The notes beneath the pieces are model-generated. The model saw only the letters and a list, made by a program, of their open reading frames with translations. It had not been told where the DNA came from and did not search any database. From Parabacteroides sp. Marseille-P3160 (lineage in GTDB: Bacteria > Bacteroidota > Bacteroidia > Bacteroidales > Tannerellaceae): a stretch of 64,000 nucleotides of DNA. The stretch covers positions 3,616,096-3,680,095 of the forward strand of contig NZ_LT799418.1 of the NCBI RefSeq assembly GCF_900162725.1, given 5' to 3'. The position numbers were made by a program, and so were the translations under genes. This document shows positions 47,396 to 58,300 of the stretch, in pieces (position 1 is the first letter of the stretch; every line of letters starts with the position of its first letter).

Positions 47396-48337
47396 CTATT
47401 GATTTTTTTCTTTTCCCTGGTTGCGGCTGTGAAAAAAGGAAAGTCCTTTTAAACGAAGGCCATGATCTGCAAAATATACTCCGCTCAGGATAAAGAGGGA
47501 ACCCAGAAGGGCAAATAAGGTCACCGGTTCATCAAGAAAATAAGCGGAAGCGAAGAGAGTTACCAATGGAACCAGATACAAATAGTTGGTCGCTTGGATT
47601 GCGCCCAGTTCCTTTAAGGCCATATTCCAGAAGAAATAGCAAGCCATAGAAGCGACCAGACTAAGGAACAGCAAATTACCTAAAACCACCGGTTGAAGAA
47701 TCGTTTCCATCTCCGTATGTATGGGCCTGAACAGGAAAACGGGCAAGATTGTCAAAACTCCATAAAAGAAGATCTTTCTCGTAATAAACGTCATGTTATA
47801 CCGCGCATTCAAACGGAGGATTATCAAGCTGTAGAACGCCCAAAGCAATGCGGCCGAAAAGGTTAGTAAGTCGCCCTTCGGATTCAGGTTCAGGATAAAA
47901 CGACCATTGAAAACGACGAAAGCGACCCCCAATAAGGCTACGATAGAGCCTCCGATCAGGGAGGCTTTCAATCTCAGATTCTTGTTGAACAAGCGTGCGA
48001 CCAAAGCCGTCAGGATAGGAGCCGTTGTAAGGATCAAAGCGACATTCGATGTCAGGGTCAACTGCAGAGCTGTATTTTCGGATAGAAAATAAAGAGAGCC
48101 ACCGGTCACTCCGGCGGCCAACATAAGGAACTCATCTTTCACAGTTTTCGCAAAGAGGCGGCGGGGAGCAAAGAAGCAGAAACAGAGATAAGCAAGTAAA
48201 AAACGATAAAAGAAAATCTCGGCAGGAAACAGCCCGTAACCCAACAACACCTTCGTAGAGATAAAAGTAACACCCCATATCCCAGCGGTCCCGAATGCCA
48301 TCAAGTGATAAATAAGCAAATTTGTATTTCTCTGCAT
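47396..48337 (-). CDS. EamA/DMT-family permease
   Basis: 313 residues with ten hydrophobic segments in two five-helix repeats (WGVTFISTKVLLGYG in the first, LGAIQATNYLYLVPLVTLFAS in the second), the standard EamA arrangement. Usually amino-acid or metabolite exporters; the substrate cannot be guessed. Convergent with the NatB gene, only 5 bp apart, with no room for a terminator. Confidence 0.88.
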   Translation of the reverse strand: MQRNTNLLIYHLMAFGTAGIWGVTFISTKVLLGYGLFPAEIFFYRFLLAYLCFCFFAPRRLFAKTVKDEFLMLAAGVTGGSLYFLSENTALQLTLTSNVALILTTAPILTALVARLFNKNLRLKASLIGGSIVALLGVAFVVFNGRFILNLNPKGDLLTFSAALLWAFYSLIILRLNARYNMTFITRKIFFYGVLTILPVFLFRPIHTEMETILQPVVLGNLLFLSLVASMACYFFWNMALKELGAIQATNYLYLVPLVTLFASAYFLDEPVTLFALLGSLFILSGVYFADHGLRLKGLSFFHSRNQGKEKNQ

Positions 48338-48355
48338 CAGCGATTGTCTGTGTTT

Positions 48356-48784
48356 TTATTCCTTTCGCAAGACACAACCGGGTTGGTCAGGGGAAGGTTT
48401 CTTTCCGTCCTTATCCAAAAGAAAAAGCGTATTCTCACCGACAAAGAACTGGTTTTGCCCATTGTTTCCTTGTAGGGTAACCGTATTTCCTTCTTTATTC
48501 CAACTATAACTACCCAAGGTACGCAAGATATTTCCTTCCGGATCGACAACCATCTTCGCGTATGTCTTTTCTTTCAATTCAATTGTCACACTATAGCCGG
48601 AATCGTTTCCAAAGGTAAGTATTCCCTTGTAAATACCCAGATAATCCAATGAATTCCTGGCATTATGCACGTCCGATACTTCCGTTTGCTCTACTTCATC
48701 CGTCGGCTTCTCCGATTTATATCCACAACCTGACAAGATCAGGAGGGCAGAAGCAGGCATAATTATCCAATACTTCTTTCTCAT
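48356..48784 (-). CDS. NlpE-like lipoprotein lacking the CxxC motif
   Basis: 142-residue lipoprotein with lipobox ILSGC (Cys20). The NlpE N-terminal pattern NSLDYLGIYKGIL is clear and runs to a VTLQGNNGQNQFFVGENTL barrel region. However, the CxxC pair (CADC in E. coli NlpE) that normally follows GIYKG is replaced by TFGNDSGYS. So copper sensing or disulfide-based surface sensing by that motif is not expected. It lies 18 bp upstream of the EamA gene on the same strand. Confidence 0.85.
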   Translation of the reverse strand: MRKKYWIIMPASALLILSGCGYKSEKPTDEVEQTEVSDVHNARNSLDYLGIYKGILTFGNDSGYSVTIELKEKTYAKMVVDPEGNILRTLGSYSWNKEGNTVTLQGNNGQNQFFVGENTLFLLDKDGKKPSPDQPGCVLRKE

Positions 48785-48824
48785 ATTTTTCTCATTTTTG
48801 TTTTTCTATTTAGCTTTACGATGT

Positions 48825-48862
48825 CTTGAAAAACAAAATCCCTTATCCTTGCGGATAAGGGA
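48825..48862 (-). terminator. rpoD terminator
   Basis: Stem TCCCTTATCC (48839-48848) with GGATAAGGGA (48853-48862), a 4-base loop, and TTTTGTTTTTC after it on the minus strand. It separates rpoD from the NlpE-like gene. Confidence 0.85.
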
Positions 48863-48908
48863 ACTTGTTTCTTCTCTTTCGGGTTGCATCCTCAATGCTC
48901 CTTGAGAG

Positions 48909-49769
48909 TTAACCTAAATACGTTTTCAAGAGCTTGCTGCGTGTACCTTGCCGAAGTCTCCGAATGGCTTTCTCCTTGATCTGGCGAACGCGCTCCCTTG
49001 TGAGCCCGAACTTATCGCCAATCTCTTCCAGTGTCATTTCCTGGCATCCGATTCCGAAGAACATTTTAATAATATCACGCTCCCTGTCAGTCAACGTAGC
49101 AAGCGCCCTGTCAATTTCCTTTGCCAATGATTCGTTCATCAGCACTCCGTCGGCGATAGGGGCATCGTCATTGACCAGCACATCCAAAAGGCTATTGTCT
49201 TCTCCTTCCACGAACGGAGCATCCACGGAGATATGTCTTCCCGATACCTTCAAGGTATCCGAAATCTTATCCACCGGAATATCCAGTTCTTCCGCCAATT
49301 CTTCGGGAGAGGGCTTACGTTCGTTTTCCTGTTCGAATTTGGAAAAGGCTTTACTGATTTTGTTTAACGAACCGACCTGGTTCAATGGAAGCCTTACGAT
49401 ACGTGATTGCTCTGCCAAAGCTTGCAGAATGGACTGACGAATCCACCATACAGCGTATGAGATAAACTTGAAGCCTCTTGTTTCGTCGAATTTCTCCGCC
49501 GCTTTTATCAAACCTAAATTTCCCTCATTGATGAGGTCGGGCAAACTCAGGCCCTGGTTCTGATATTGTTTTGCAACAGAAACGACAAAACGCAAATTCG
49601 CCCGAGTTAATTTCTCCAACGCTTTACGATCCCCTTTTTTGATAGCCTGTGCCAATTCTACTTCCTCTTCCACCGTGATAAGATCCTCCCGGCCTATTTC
49701 CTGAAGGTATTTATCGAGTGAAGCGCTTTCGCGATTGGTAATGGACTTTGTAATTTTTAATTGTCTCAT
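48909..49769 (-). CDS. rpoD: RNA polymerase primary sigma factor (sigma-ABfr type)
   Basis: 286 residues, the short Bacteroidetes primary sigma without region 1.1. Region 1.2 [14 protein letters not shown]; region 2 with [19 protein letters not shown] and the -10 recognition and melting segment [14 protein letters not shown]; region 4 helix-turn-helix at [29 protein letters not shown]. This protein recognises the TAnnTTTG/TTTG promoters noted through the window. Preceded by a -7 box candidate at 49804-49811, in a 125-bp gap that also holds the htrA terminator. Confidence 0.96.
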   Translation of the reverse strand: MRQLKITKSITNRESASLDKYLQEIGREDLITVEEEVELAQAIKKGDRKALEKLTRANLRFVVSVAKQYQNQGLSLPDLINEGNLGLIKAAEKFDETRGFKFISYAVWWIRQSILQALAEQSRIVRLPLNQVGSLNKISKAFSKFEQENERKPSPEELAEELDIPVDKISDTLKVSGRHISVDAPFVEGEDNSLLDVLVNDDAPIADGVLMNESLAKEIDRALATLTDRERDIIKMFFGIGCQEMTLEEIGDKFGLTRERVRQIKEKAIRRLRQGTRSKLLKTYLG

Positions 49770-49803
49770 CCAATATATACTAATTGAAAAAACATACGGG
49801 CTG

Positions 49804-49811
49804 CAAAGATA
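49804..49811 (-). promoter_or_regulatory. Putative -7 box of rpoD
   Basis: TATCTTTG fits TAnnTTTG, about 35 bp before the rpoD ATG. The -33 site would lie inside the htrA terminator and no clear TTTG is seen there. Confidence 0.3.
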
Positions 49812-49824
49812 ATATTTTAAATTG

Positions 49825-49861
49825 AAAAAATTGGTCGAGCAACCCGACTACCCGACCAATT
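49825..49861 (-). terminator. htrA terminator
   Basis: Stem AATTGGTCG (49829-49837) with CGACCAATT (49853-49861), then TTTTTTC on the minus strand. It closes htrA directly before the rpoD promoter region. Confidence 0.8.
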
Positions 49862-49894
49862 ACAAACCTTTAACAATCTATTTGCCTATAATGT

Positions 49895-51391
49895 TCATTG
49901 AGCGGCCAGGTCAATTGCATAATACCGCGTCCTTCCGTTCGGGTAGAAGCCTTTGATAAACAAGCCTTGCTCAGGATTTGCACCTTTTAATATGCCGTCT
50001 ACAATACGGAACAGGTCATCCGGAGAAACGATCTTCTGGTTATTTACAATCATAATAATAAATCCTTTCTTGATTCCGGCATCCTGGAATTTACCACTCG
50101 TTACGCCGGTCACTTCCACTCCGTAACTGGTACCATACTCCTGTTTCTGCTTATCGCTCAATTTATTCAATGCCACGCCCAAAACTTCGGAACTATCGCC
50201 GCCTTTCACGACTTCCGTTCCTCCCTGGGCATTCCGCAATTCTACCGTAAAAGTCTTTATATCACCATAACGATCTACTTTGATCCGTACTTTATCGCCC
50301 GGACGATATTTATTTATTTGTTCCTGAAGAGCACTCGTAGATCTTACATTGATATCGTTAACTGCCACAATGACATCACCAATCTGTATTCCGGCTTCTT
50401 TTGCCGAACTACGCGGAGAAAATTCTGCGACATAAGCGCCTTCCAAAGCCTTTATCTTCTGATCCTTCTGACTGGCTATTCCTGCATCCTGAATCTGGAC
50501 GCCCAGCATTGCCCGCTGTACAGAACCGTATTGCTTCAAGTCACCGACTACTTTTCCGGCGATGCTGATCGGAACGGCAAATGAATATCCGGCATAATTT
50601 CCCGTCTCGGAATAAATCATCGTATTGATTCCGATTAATTCTCCTTTCGTATTTACAAGAGCGCCTCCGCTATTGCCCGGATTCACGGCTGCGTCGGTCT
50701 GGATAAACGATTCAATTTTGGAAACAGCCTGCTCCGAACTTCCGGACATAATGGAACGCCCCTTAGCACTTACAATCCCGGCGGTTACCGTAGATGTAAA
50801 ATTAAACGGATTACCGACTGCCAACACCCATTCACCGACGCGGATCTTTTCCGAATCACCGAACGGAATAGTTTTTAAATCTTTGGCTTCAATCTTTATT
50901 AAAGCAATATCCGTATTGGGATCCGTTCCGATCACTTTCGCCTTGAATTTCCGGTTATCATTCAATGTCACTTCCAATTCATCAGCCCCCTCGATCACAT
51001 GATTATTGGTGATAATATAACCATCCGTCGAGATAATCACTCCCGAACCAATGCCTACACGCGGTTGAGGCTGTGATGGATATCCCCTGTAACCGAAGAA
51101 AAATTCAAGCGGGTCGATGTAGCCTGCACTCCCTTTTGCTTCCGATACGGACTTAATATGGACTACTGCATGAATCGCCTGTTCGGCCGCATACGTAAAA
51201 TCTGTATTCTCCGCTGCAACCGTATTATAGTTGGCCAGGCGGACCGGTTGCTTAAAGCCCCCTTCCTCCTCCAGCAAAGCCGATTGAGCCCCTCTGTTAT
51301 TTAATACATACGCTGTGGTACCGACCGCAGCCACCGAACTAATGACAGCGACCAAAGCCACCGATAGTACATTCCTCCAAGTCTTTTTCAT
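49895..51391 (-). CDS. Periplasmic HtrA/DegP-type serine protease
   Basis: 498 residues with an N-terminal signal or anchor (LSVALVAVISSVAAVGTTAYVL). Trypsin-like triad: His131 in ITNNHVIEG, Asp161 in TDIALIKI, and Ser241 in NPGNSGGALV. Two PDZ domains follow: the first from about 290 (LGVQIQDAG, GIQIGDVIVAVND), the second from about 400. It degrades or refolds misfolded envelope proteins. It is a single-gene unit; the upstream 400 bp is gene-free. Confidence 0.95.
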   Translation of the reverse strand: MKKTWRNVLSVALVAVISSVAAVGTTAYVLNNRGAQSALLEEEGGFKQPVRLANYNTVAAENTDFTYAAEQAIHAVVHIKSVSEAKGSAGYIDPLEFFFGYRGYPSQPQPRVGIGSGVIISTDGYIITNNHVIEGADELEVTLNDNRKFKAKVIGTDPNTDIALIKIEAKDLKTIPFGDSEKIRVGEWVLAVGNPFNFTSTVTAGIVSAKGRSIMSGSSEQAVSKIESFIQTDAAVNPGNSGGALVNTKGELIGINTMIYSETGNYAGYSFAVPISIAGKVVGDLKQYGSVQRAMLGVQIQDAGIASQKDQKIKALEGAYVAEFSPRSSAKEAGIQIGDVIVAVNDINVRSTSALQEQINKYRPGDKVRIKVDRYGDIKTFTVELRNAQGGTEVVKGGDSSEVLGVALNKLSDKQKQEYGTSYGVEVTGVTSGKFQDAGIKKGFIIMIVNNQKIVSPDDLFRIVDGILKGANPEQGLFIKGFYPNGRTRYYAIDLAAQ

Positions 51392-51793
51392 ATTTTCATT
51401 ATTTAATTAAACATTCTATTTTAACACTTAGATGTCGGCAAATTAATAACAAAATCCGGGCAATTATTCTCCGCACCACTCTCTTTTTAACACTTTTAAC
51501 AACGCAGAGACTCACTTAACGGCGATTAACGGTACCATGCATTACAAAGTAGTTATTTTAACATAATCTACTGTCAATTCGTCAGTTTACTTTTTTATAT
51601 AACCGATTGGGTGTCCGGTTGTTTTTAGTATCTGTCCAAAAAACGCTAACGGGAGCCGAAAAAAGAGAAATTCAAAATGATTGGAATCAATTTTTGCAAA
51701 TGTGACCTTTTCAGGAAAGGTCAAAATATTCAGAACCAACCAGTATCATAAGTATTATGCCTTTGTCGTATGGTAACATAAAATCAAGGACTC
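51392..51793. other. Gene-free region between htrA and the FAD oxidoreductase gene
   Basis: A 402-bp AT-rich stretch at the junction of the housekeeping block and the second Sus locus. It has a small hairpin, TGACCTTT (51703-51710) with AAAGGTCA (51716-51723), without a T-run on either strand, and a weak five-base-stem hairpin near 51601-51620 followed by GTTTTTA. I could not place a promoter for htrA with confidence and saw no gene or RNA. Confidence 0.5.
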
Positions 51794-53578
51794 TTATTCT
51801 TTTAATAATGCTATTAATTCCGATAAATAATGAGTATAAACTTCCCGGGGAGTGCATTGATGTTTCTTGCATAAATAAGCGGCCATACCTACTACTTCGC
51901 CCATCATACCAGTCGTTTTCATTACTCTAACTGTTCCTGATGCTATGTGGGTAGCACTGATGTTACGTCCGGCCATAAACAGGTTATCGATATCTTTTGA
52001 GTAAAAGCAACGATAAGGGATATGATATGGTTCAAAATTACGATCATGGTCAGCTATCCCTAAAAATTCTGCTCCAGGATAGTATTTACTGTTTTCAGGA
52101 TCAGGATAATGTAAGTCTATGCCCCATGTGGTAGTTACACATGCATCGGGATATTCGATACGGTTATTTATATCCAACTCTGAGAGCATGATATCTCCTT
52201 CTAATCTTCGTGATTCCCTTTTTCCGGCAATAAAGGCCATCCATTTCAATTTCCAATTAGCATATTCTTCCTTTTTCTTGTTTTTCAGGTAAGACCAATG
52301 TCCATAAACAACTCTGAAATTATAATCCCGTACTTTTTCCGCATCTTCCACTTTATCTTTATAAAAACCAGATTCCCAAAACCATGCGCTTGAAGTATTT
52401 GACAGATAATATTTATCTGTAAAAGTTACAGCCCATGGACACAAAGGGAAATCAGAAACTTCTTTTTCAAAGGTAGCATACCAATGATTAGTAGTTCCCA
52501 ATGTTAAACTATCAGCAATTTCCGGTGCTTTCGGCTCCCTGGTTTCTGTGAAACTTTCTCTTCCTGTTCTATGACTGGCTCCGGCGGCAACACCTAATGA
52601 AGCATCCCCTGTACAGTCTGCAAAAAGTGGGGCATTAAACCGGTATTCCTTTCCGCTTTCTATTTCTCTAGCCAATATGGCTGTTATCTTATTATCTTGC
52701 TTCTCCACACCATATACATGCATTGACAAGAATAAGGATATATTTTTTTCATTGTTTACAATTGACTGTTTCCTTTTATCACCATATTGTTCAACCGAAC
52801 CTATCTCATGTACAATCCCGGTATTCAGCTCCCTTACTATTCTTCCCAACTTAGGGTACAGATTACGATATATATCCCCTGACATAGGTATTCGTATTTC
52901 CGAACTATTATTACCACCCAATATGGGACGATTTTGGATCAGTGCTACTTTTAACCCTAAACGGGCAGCCTGAATAGAAGCACATATCCCGGCCACACCT
53001 CCTCCTGCCACCACCAAGTCATAATCGCCGGCAGGTAAAGGCCGGGCAGGCATTTGAAGCATTTTTCGCCTAAAAGCGGTTAATTCTTTTATTCCGTTTG
53101 GGGGGGCATCATCTTCCCTTTTGGAAAAATATAGGGCATCCACGCGGCCTTCAAAACCGGAAAGGTCCTTAAGCGTAAGCACCACCCTTTCACTCTTAAT
53201 ATCTATTTTTCCTCCATATTGCCAGTGCCATAATGAATTTCCATCTTGTCCGAAAACAACCGGCAACTCTTCATTATTTACGGTGAGTTGAAACGAACCG
53301 GGCCCAACTGGAAAGGGGGCCCAGTCTTTCGTACGGATCCATACATAGTGTGCTCCTTTATCTTTGAACAAAACAGTCGTTGTCGCAGGATCTACCGGCT
53401 CACCTAATCCGTGAGCTAATAAATAAGGGGAACCCATCTGATCCATAAATTGCGGATCTATTATCCAACCTCCTTTGTCGTCAAACTGTTCTGCTTCTAC
53501 CCAGACTTGTGCGCAAAGAACCGAGTTTGAGACCAAACAATAATATAACAATACGACAAATAATATTTTTTTTATCAT
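51794..53578 (-). CDS. Exported FAD-dependent oxidoreductase with N-terminal beta domain
   Basis: 594 residues from the ATG at 53578 (IKKILFVVLLYYCLVSNSVLCAQ signal peptide, given here in pieces under the length limit: VVLLYYCLV core, VLCAQ cleavage). Residues about 25-155 are a beta-rich carbohydrate-binding-like domain (YVWIRTKDWAPFPVGPG). The FAD-dependent oxidoreductase domain begins at YDLVVAGGGVAGICAS (Rossmann GxGxxG variant GGGVAG) and carries ILGGNNSSEIR, FADCTGDASLG and FMAGRNISATHIA. These PF12831-type enzymes often occur in polysaccharide loci. It is the last gene of the sigma-FecR-SusC-SusD locus, separated from SusD by a terminator-like palindrome, so expression may be reduced. 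Confidence 0.88.
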   Translation of the reverse strand: MIKKILFVVLLYYCLVSNSVLCAQVWVEAEQFDDKGGWIIDPQFMDQMGSPYLLAHGLGEPVDPATTTVLFKDKGAHYVWIRTKDWAPFPVGPGSFQLTVNNEELPVVFGQDGNSLWHWQYGGKIDIKSERVVLTLKDLSGFEGRVDALYFSKREDDAPPNGIKELTAFRRKMLQMPARPLPAGDYDLVVAGGGVAGICASIQAARLGLKVALIQNRPILGGNNSSEIRIPMSGDIYRNLYPKLGRIVRELNTGIVHEIGSVEQYGDKRKQSIVNNEKNISLFLSMHVYGVEKQDNKITAILAREIESGKEYRFNAPLFADCTGDASLGVAAGASHRTGRESFTETREPKAPEIADSLTLGTTNHWYATFEKEVSDFPLCPWAVTFTDKYYLSNTSSAWFWESGFYKDKVEDAEKVRDYNFRVVYGHWSYLKNKKKEEYANWKLKWMAFIAGKRESRRLEGDIMLSELDINNRIEYPDACVTTTWGIDLHYPDPENSKYYPGAEFLGIADHDRNFEPYHIPYRCFYSKDIDNLFMAGRNISATHIASGTVRVMKTTGMMGEVVGMAAYLCKKHQCTPREVYTHYLSELIALLKE

Positions 53579-53598
53579 TGAGCAATTTATTTGTTGAA

Positions 53599-53650
53599 GG
53601 TGTGTCAAAAGGGCCGTAAGGGAATTCCCCTATGGTTTTTTGACACCCCT
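53599..53650 (-). terminator. Palindromic terminator-like hairpin between susD and FAD gene
   Basis: Outer arms GTGTCAAAA (53602-53610) and TTTTGACAC (53638-53646) enclose an imperfect palindrome CCGTAAGGGAATTCCCCTATGG. The inner AGGGAATTCCC core is that of the guaA terminator. It likely attenuates transcription into the FAD gene. Confidence 0.65.
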
Positions 53651-53667
53651 TCATGTAATTTCTATAA

Positions 53668-55335
53668 TTAATAATTAGGATTCTGAATCAATGCCGGATT
53701 TGTTTCCGTTTCGATTCGCGGAATAGGTAATACATAGTCTCTATCCTTATTAAATGCGCGCAACTCGATAACACGCATTTCATTTTTATTGGGAACCATA
53801 CTATAGTTCGGTGTACCGTTTTCATCTATTTGAGGTGCTGCATTTGCATATCCTCTCGGAGGACGGCCATACAAGGAACCTGCCATAACTTTTTCCGCTA
53901 TGCTCCATCTTCTGATATCCGACCAACGCAATCCTTCCCAGGCAAATTCACATTTCCGTTCTTTTCGGATAACAGAACGTAATTCGGATTGTGTCTTATT
54001 AGAAACGGGCGGCATATTTACACTCTTCCTCTGACGCACCTGATTAATAGCTTCATAGACTGAATTATCAATCTCTCCTAACTCTGTTTTGGCTTCTGCA
54101 TACATAAGCAAAATATCCGCATATCGAAGAATAATAAATGAGGTCTCACTGCTATACAGTTCATTCGGCGTAGATATCTCATCATATTTACGCCATACAT
54201 ATCCCGAGAATGAAGCATACGGATTCAAAGCATCCTGATTGGCTACCCGTGTAGCAGGGGTCGTTTTGTAATTCCAGCATTCCACACTATCTTTATGTGT
54301 TTCGAATTGAAAGCCCATATATTCGGAACCCGGAACCACAATCGTATATCCCATACGGGGATCACGATTCTCAAATGGTTTTTGAGGATTATATAAAGCT
54401 GATTTATCAATGGGTAAACCATCGATACAGTCATATGAATCTACCGTTGCCTGCACAGGTATTTTACTGCTATACCCGCCCCCCATACGGGATGTACATC
54501 CATTCACAACACCCGGCGTACGATATCCTTCCTTATAATTGATAAAGAACATCATTTCCTTGCTGTTGGCTTGCGTAGCCGATTTAAATAAATCTTCAAA
54601 ACTATCATCAATTCGGTATTCTCCCATATCGATAACTTCTTTTGCAGCATTAGCTGCCACATCATACATTTTATTATACAGAGCAGCCCGTGCCTTTAAC
54701 CCTAAAGCAACTCCTTTGCTCACACGCCCCCATTCACTGCTACTTATACTAACAGGCAAAGCAGAAGCAGCCTCATCAAACTCCTTAATCAAATAATCAA
54801 CAATCTCTTTTTTGGGAGTTTTAGGTATCTGCGATTCACTTAATGAAAGCGTTTTTGTCAGCAATGGGACATCTCCCCACACTTCCGTAAGCATCAGATA
54901 ATGATAGGCCCTTAACAATCTGGCTTCACTTTTAATCCTTTCGTAAACAGTTGGGTTCGTGTTCTCTTTTGCACGTTCAATATTATCTAACAAGTAATTA
55001 CAACGGCCTATCGCTATGTAATGATTCTTCCACAATTCTACCACCCATGCATTATTCACATCATGAGAACCGTTTCCGATAGATTGCATAGAGACCTCAG
55101 CCCTCTCCCAGGCAATATCAGTAGTAATGTCTAACAAAGCCGGCATTGCCATACTGTAATTTGTACCTAACCATAAAGCTCCGTAACATCCCCATATTGC
55201 CATTTGCAGTTCGTTTTCATTGCTTGGATAAGTTGAAGAAGAAGGTTTATCCAAAGGGAACATCTCTAATGAATCATCACAAGAAAACAATAACATTCCT
55301 GCCATGATCAATATTGAATATAAAGAATTTTTCAT
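53668..55335 (-). CDS. SusD/RagB-like glycan-binding lipoprotein (second locus)
   Basis: 555 residues from the ATG at 55335, with lipobox LLFSC (Cys19). The N-terminal RagB/SusD pattern (ENELQMAIWGCYGAL), the helical core SEARLLRAYHYLMLTEVWGDVPL, and the C-terminal block FIILRYADILLMYAEAKTE plus VIRKERKCEFAWEGLRWSDIRR are all intact. Upstream in-frame starts that overlap the SusC stop are possible, but this one gives a normal lipoprotein signal. It is a partner to the adjacent SusC; the two share no obvious close similarity with the first pair. Confidence 0.93.
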   Translation of the reverse strand: MKNSLYSILIMAGMLLFSCDDSLEMFPLDKPSSSTYPSNENELQMAIWGCYGALWLGTNYSMAMPALLDITTDIAWERAEVSMQSIGNGSHDVNNAWVVELWKNHYIAIGRCNYLLDNIERAKENTNPTVYERIKSEARLLRAYHYLMLTEVWGDVPLLTKTLSLSESQIPKTPKKEIVDYLIKEFDEAASALPVSISSSEWGRVSKGVALGLKARAALYNKMYDVAANAAKEVIDMGEYRIDDSFEDLFKSATQANSKEMMFFINYKEGYRTPGVVNGCTSRMGGGYSSKIPVQATVDSYDCIDGLPIDKSALYNPQKPFENRDPRMGYTIVVPGSEYMGFQFETHKDSVECWNYKTTPATRVANQDALNPYASFSGYVWRKYDEISTPNELYSSETSFIILRYADILLMYAEAKTELGEIDNSVYEAINQVRQRKSVNMPPVSNKTQSELRSVIRKERKCEFAWEGLRWSDIRRWSIAEKVMAGSLYGRPPRGYANAAPQIDENGTPNYSMVPNKNEMRVIELRAFNKDRDYVLPIPRIETETNPALIQNPNY

Positions 55336-55348
55336 AATATACATATAT

Positions 55349-58300
55349 TTAGAATTTAACATCTAATCCAACCGTAAACACCTTTACCTGGGGATAATAA
55401 GCACCGTCTCCCACCCCTGCTTCTACATCGAATCCATCCCAAAAGTCATCTATGGAAAGCAGGTTTTGTCCACTTACATAGCATCGTACATTAGATAAAT
55501 TAACCTTGCTTGTTATTGTTTTCGGAAGGGTATAACCCAAAGTCACATTTTTCAACCTCAAATAAGCTGCGTTTGCTACCCAAAAGCTTGAATTCTGCTC
55601 ATTATTCGTCTCATTAAATGCAAAACGAGGGAATCGTGCATTCTGATTTTCAGGAGTCCAACGATCTTTATGCATTTCCAAGGCTGAGGCTCCCCAATAG
55701 AAAGGCATTGTGGCTTGTTTATTCAGGAAACCGTCCACTTTACCAACTCCCTGCCAGAACATACTGAAATCAAAGCCTTTCCAACCGGCATCCAGATTTA
55801 AACTATAGGTGTAACGCGGAACTGTATTTCCAATAATTACTTCGTCTTTATCATTGATAATACCATCCTTATTCTGATCCTTGTATTTAATATCACCGGG
55901 AGCGAATGCGCCGAATTGAGTCGCATATTTATAGCTTCCGTCAGCATTATAATCATCTTCTTTAATAAAGCCGATAGCTTCCAACCCGTAAATAGAATTA
56001 ACCGGATAACCTTCCCTGTTAACAGTAAGTCCGGTCATGCTAATGCCCCTCAAATCTTTCACTTCATTCTTCACATCCGAAAGCATAAAAGTTGCCCCAT
56101 ACGTGAAATCGTTTATACGGTCATTCCATCTTAACTCCAAATCCCATCCTTTGTTGGAAACTTTCGCGGCATTCTGATAAGTAGGATTAAGACCCTGGGT
56201 CAACGGGACATTCAATTTCCAAAGAATATCTGTAGTTTTTTTATCGTAGTAATCAAATGAAGCCGATAATTTGGAAAAGAATTGTAAGTCTAATCCGAAA
56301 TCCAGCATTTCTGTCTTTTCCCAAGATATGGCGGCATTCGCCATATCATTGATGGCTCCGCTTGTAACAGGTTGTCCGCCTATAATATAAGAACTGTATG
56401 CAACGACGGATGCAAATGCATAGTTTCCTATATTTTGATTACCCAGTTGCCCCCAGGAAACCCGGAACTTAGCATTATTGACTATACCTTTTAAAGGTTG
56501 CCAAAAACTTTCTTCCGATATCCTCCATCCACTGGAAAAAGAGGGAAAGACACCCCATTTATGACCCCTGTCGAACCGGGAAGAGCCATCGTAACGCACA
56601 TTGGCTTCAAATAAATATTTGCCCATATAATCATAATTGACTCGTCCGAAAACAGAAGCTAATGCATACTCGGATCCTGAACCCGAAGCCCTCTGGTTAT
56701 CACTTCCTCCCGCGTCCAATTTCGGATATTGTGGAAATATATATGTATCCCTGGATGCATCTATATAATCTTCCAATCCACTTTCCCATTGGAATCCGGC
56801 TAATAATTTAATATTATGTTTTGTAGCAAATGTCCTGTCGAAATTAAGCAATGCTTTAAAGTCGTGTGACAATTCCCATGCCCGATGTTCATAAAGAGCC
56901 GTTTTTCCCGGTTTCGTATAAGCCAGCGTCCCATCCGGATAAAAAGTTTCTACACTTTTATTAAATGTCGATGAAAAATTATTGTTATACGTAGGACTGT
57001 AACTAACATTAGCCTGCAGATAATCGGTCAACTTATAATTTAGTGACGCACTCATTGTAACAGAAGGACTTTTTGTTTTTACGAAGCCTCCATCTTTAGC
57101 AAAAGCCAAGACGTTATCGCCATCCCAGCCAACTGCATATTTCCCATTGGATAGTACATCCGGATAGATAGAAGGCGTACGGTTTATCCAGTAAACCACA
57201 TCATTAACTCCCCTGCCGGGAGTTTTATGATTGTCATACTTTACATACATATCCAATTTAGCGGAAAGACGATCTGTGAATTGCATGTCAGAGTTCAGAC
57301 GCGTAGTGATCCTGTCATAATTGGTATTGGGAATAAGGCCTTGTTGCTCATAATAACCGATAGCTGCTAATAAGCGCATTTTATCCGAGCCTCCGTTCAG
57401 AGTAAAGAAATGATTTTGCTGAAAGGCATAATTTTCATAAACAGCTTTTTGCCAATCCACATTTGGATAATGATCCGGGTCTGTGGGGCCTTTATCCCTG
57501 TATTCCTGGATATACTCTTGTGAATACAAAGGGGTTCTTCCTACATTGGTATATGCCTCGTTCAGCATGATCATATGATCAATAGCACCTACTTTGTCGG
57601 GCAAGTCCGTAGGAGTCTGCCAGCCGGCATATCCGTTATACGAGATGGAGAATTCTTTTCCCTTTGCCCTTTTTGTTGTCACCAATATCACGCCGTTTGC
57701 CGCACGGGAACCGTAAATTGAAGAAGAAGCCGCATCCTTTAAAACAGAGACAGATTCTATAGTATTCGGATCCACACTGTTTAGATCCATAGCTACTCCG
57801 TCGACCAGTATCAATGGGTCAGAGTTATTCAAGGTACCCACACCTCTGATCTGTATTTGCCCTCCGTCATTACCCGGTTGTCCGGATCTTTGCGTGATAG
57901 TTACTCCGGGCGCTATTCCCTGTAGAGCCATCGAGGTTTGTCCGACCGGTCGTTTCACCAGTTCTTTCCCTGTAATAGCAGAGATAGAACCTGTCAGATT
58001 TTCTTTCTTTTGAATGCCATAACCAACTATAACTACCTCTTCCAGGTTTTGAGAGTCTTCCTGCAAAGTGATTGTAAATTTTGTCTGGTTCCTTATATTG
58101 ATCTCCTGTGAGATGTATCCGATATAAGAAACTTGTATAACAGCATTCTCCGTAACCGATAAATTGAAGTTACCGTTTATATCGGTTATAACACCATTAG
58201 TGGTTCCTTTTTCTACAATATTTGCCCCTATAACCGGCTCTCCATAAGGGTCGGTTACTATACCGGTGATTCTTTTTCCAGCTTGTTGCAAAGTGGCATT

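Noticed and set aside
48356-48784. Copper-resistance NlpE
   Set aside because: The CxxC motif is missing, so the standard name would overstate function.
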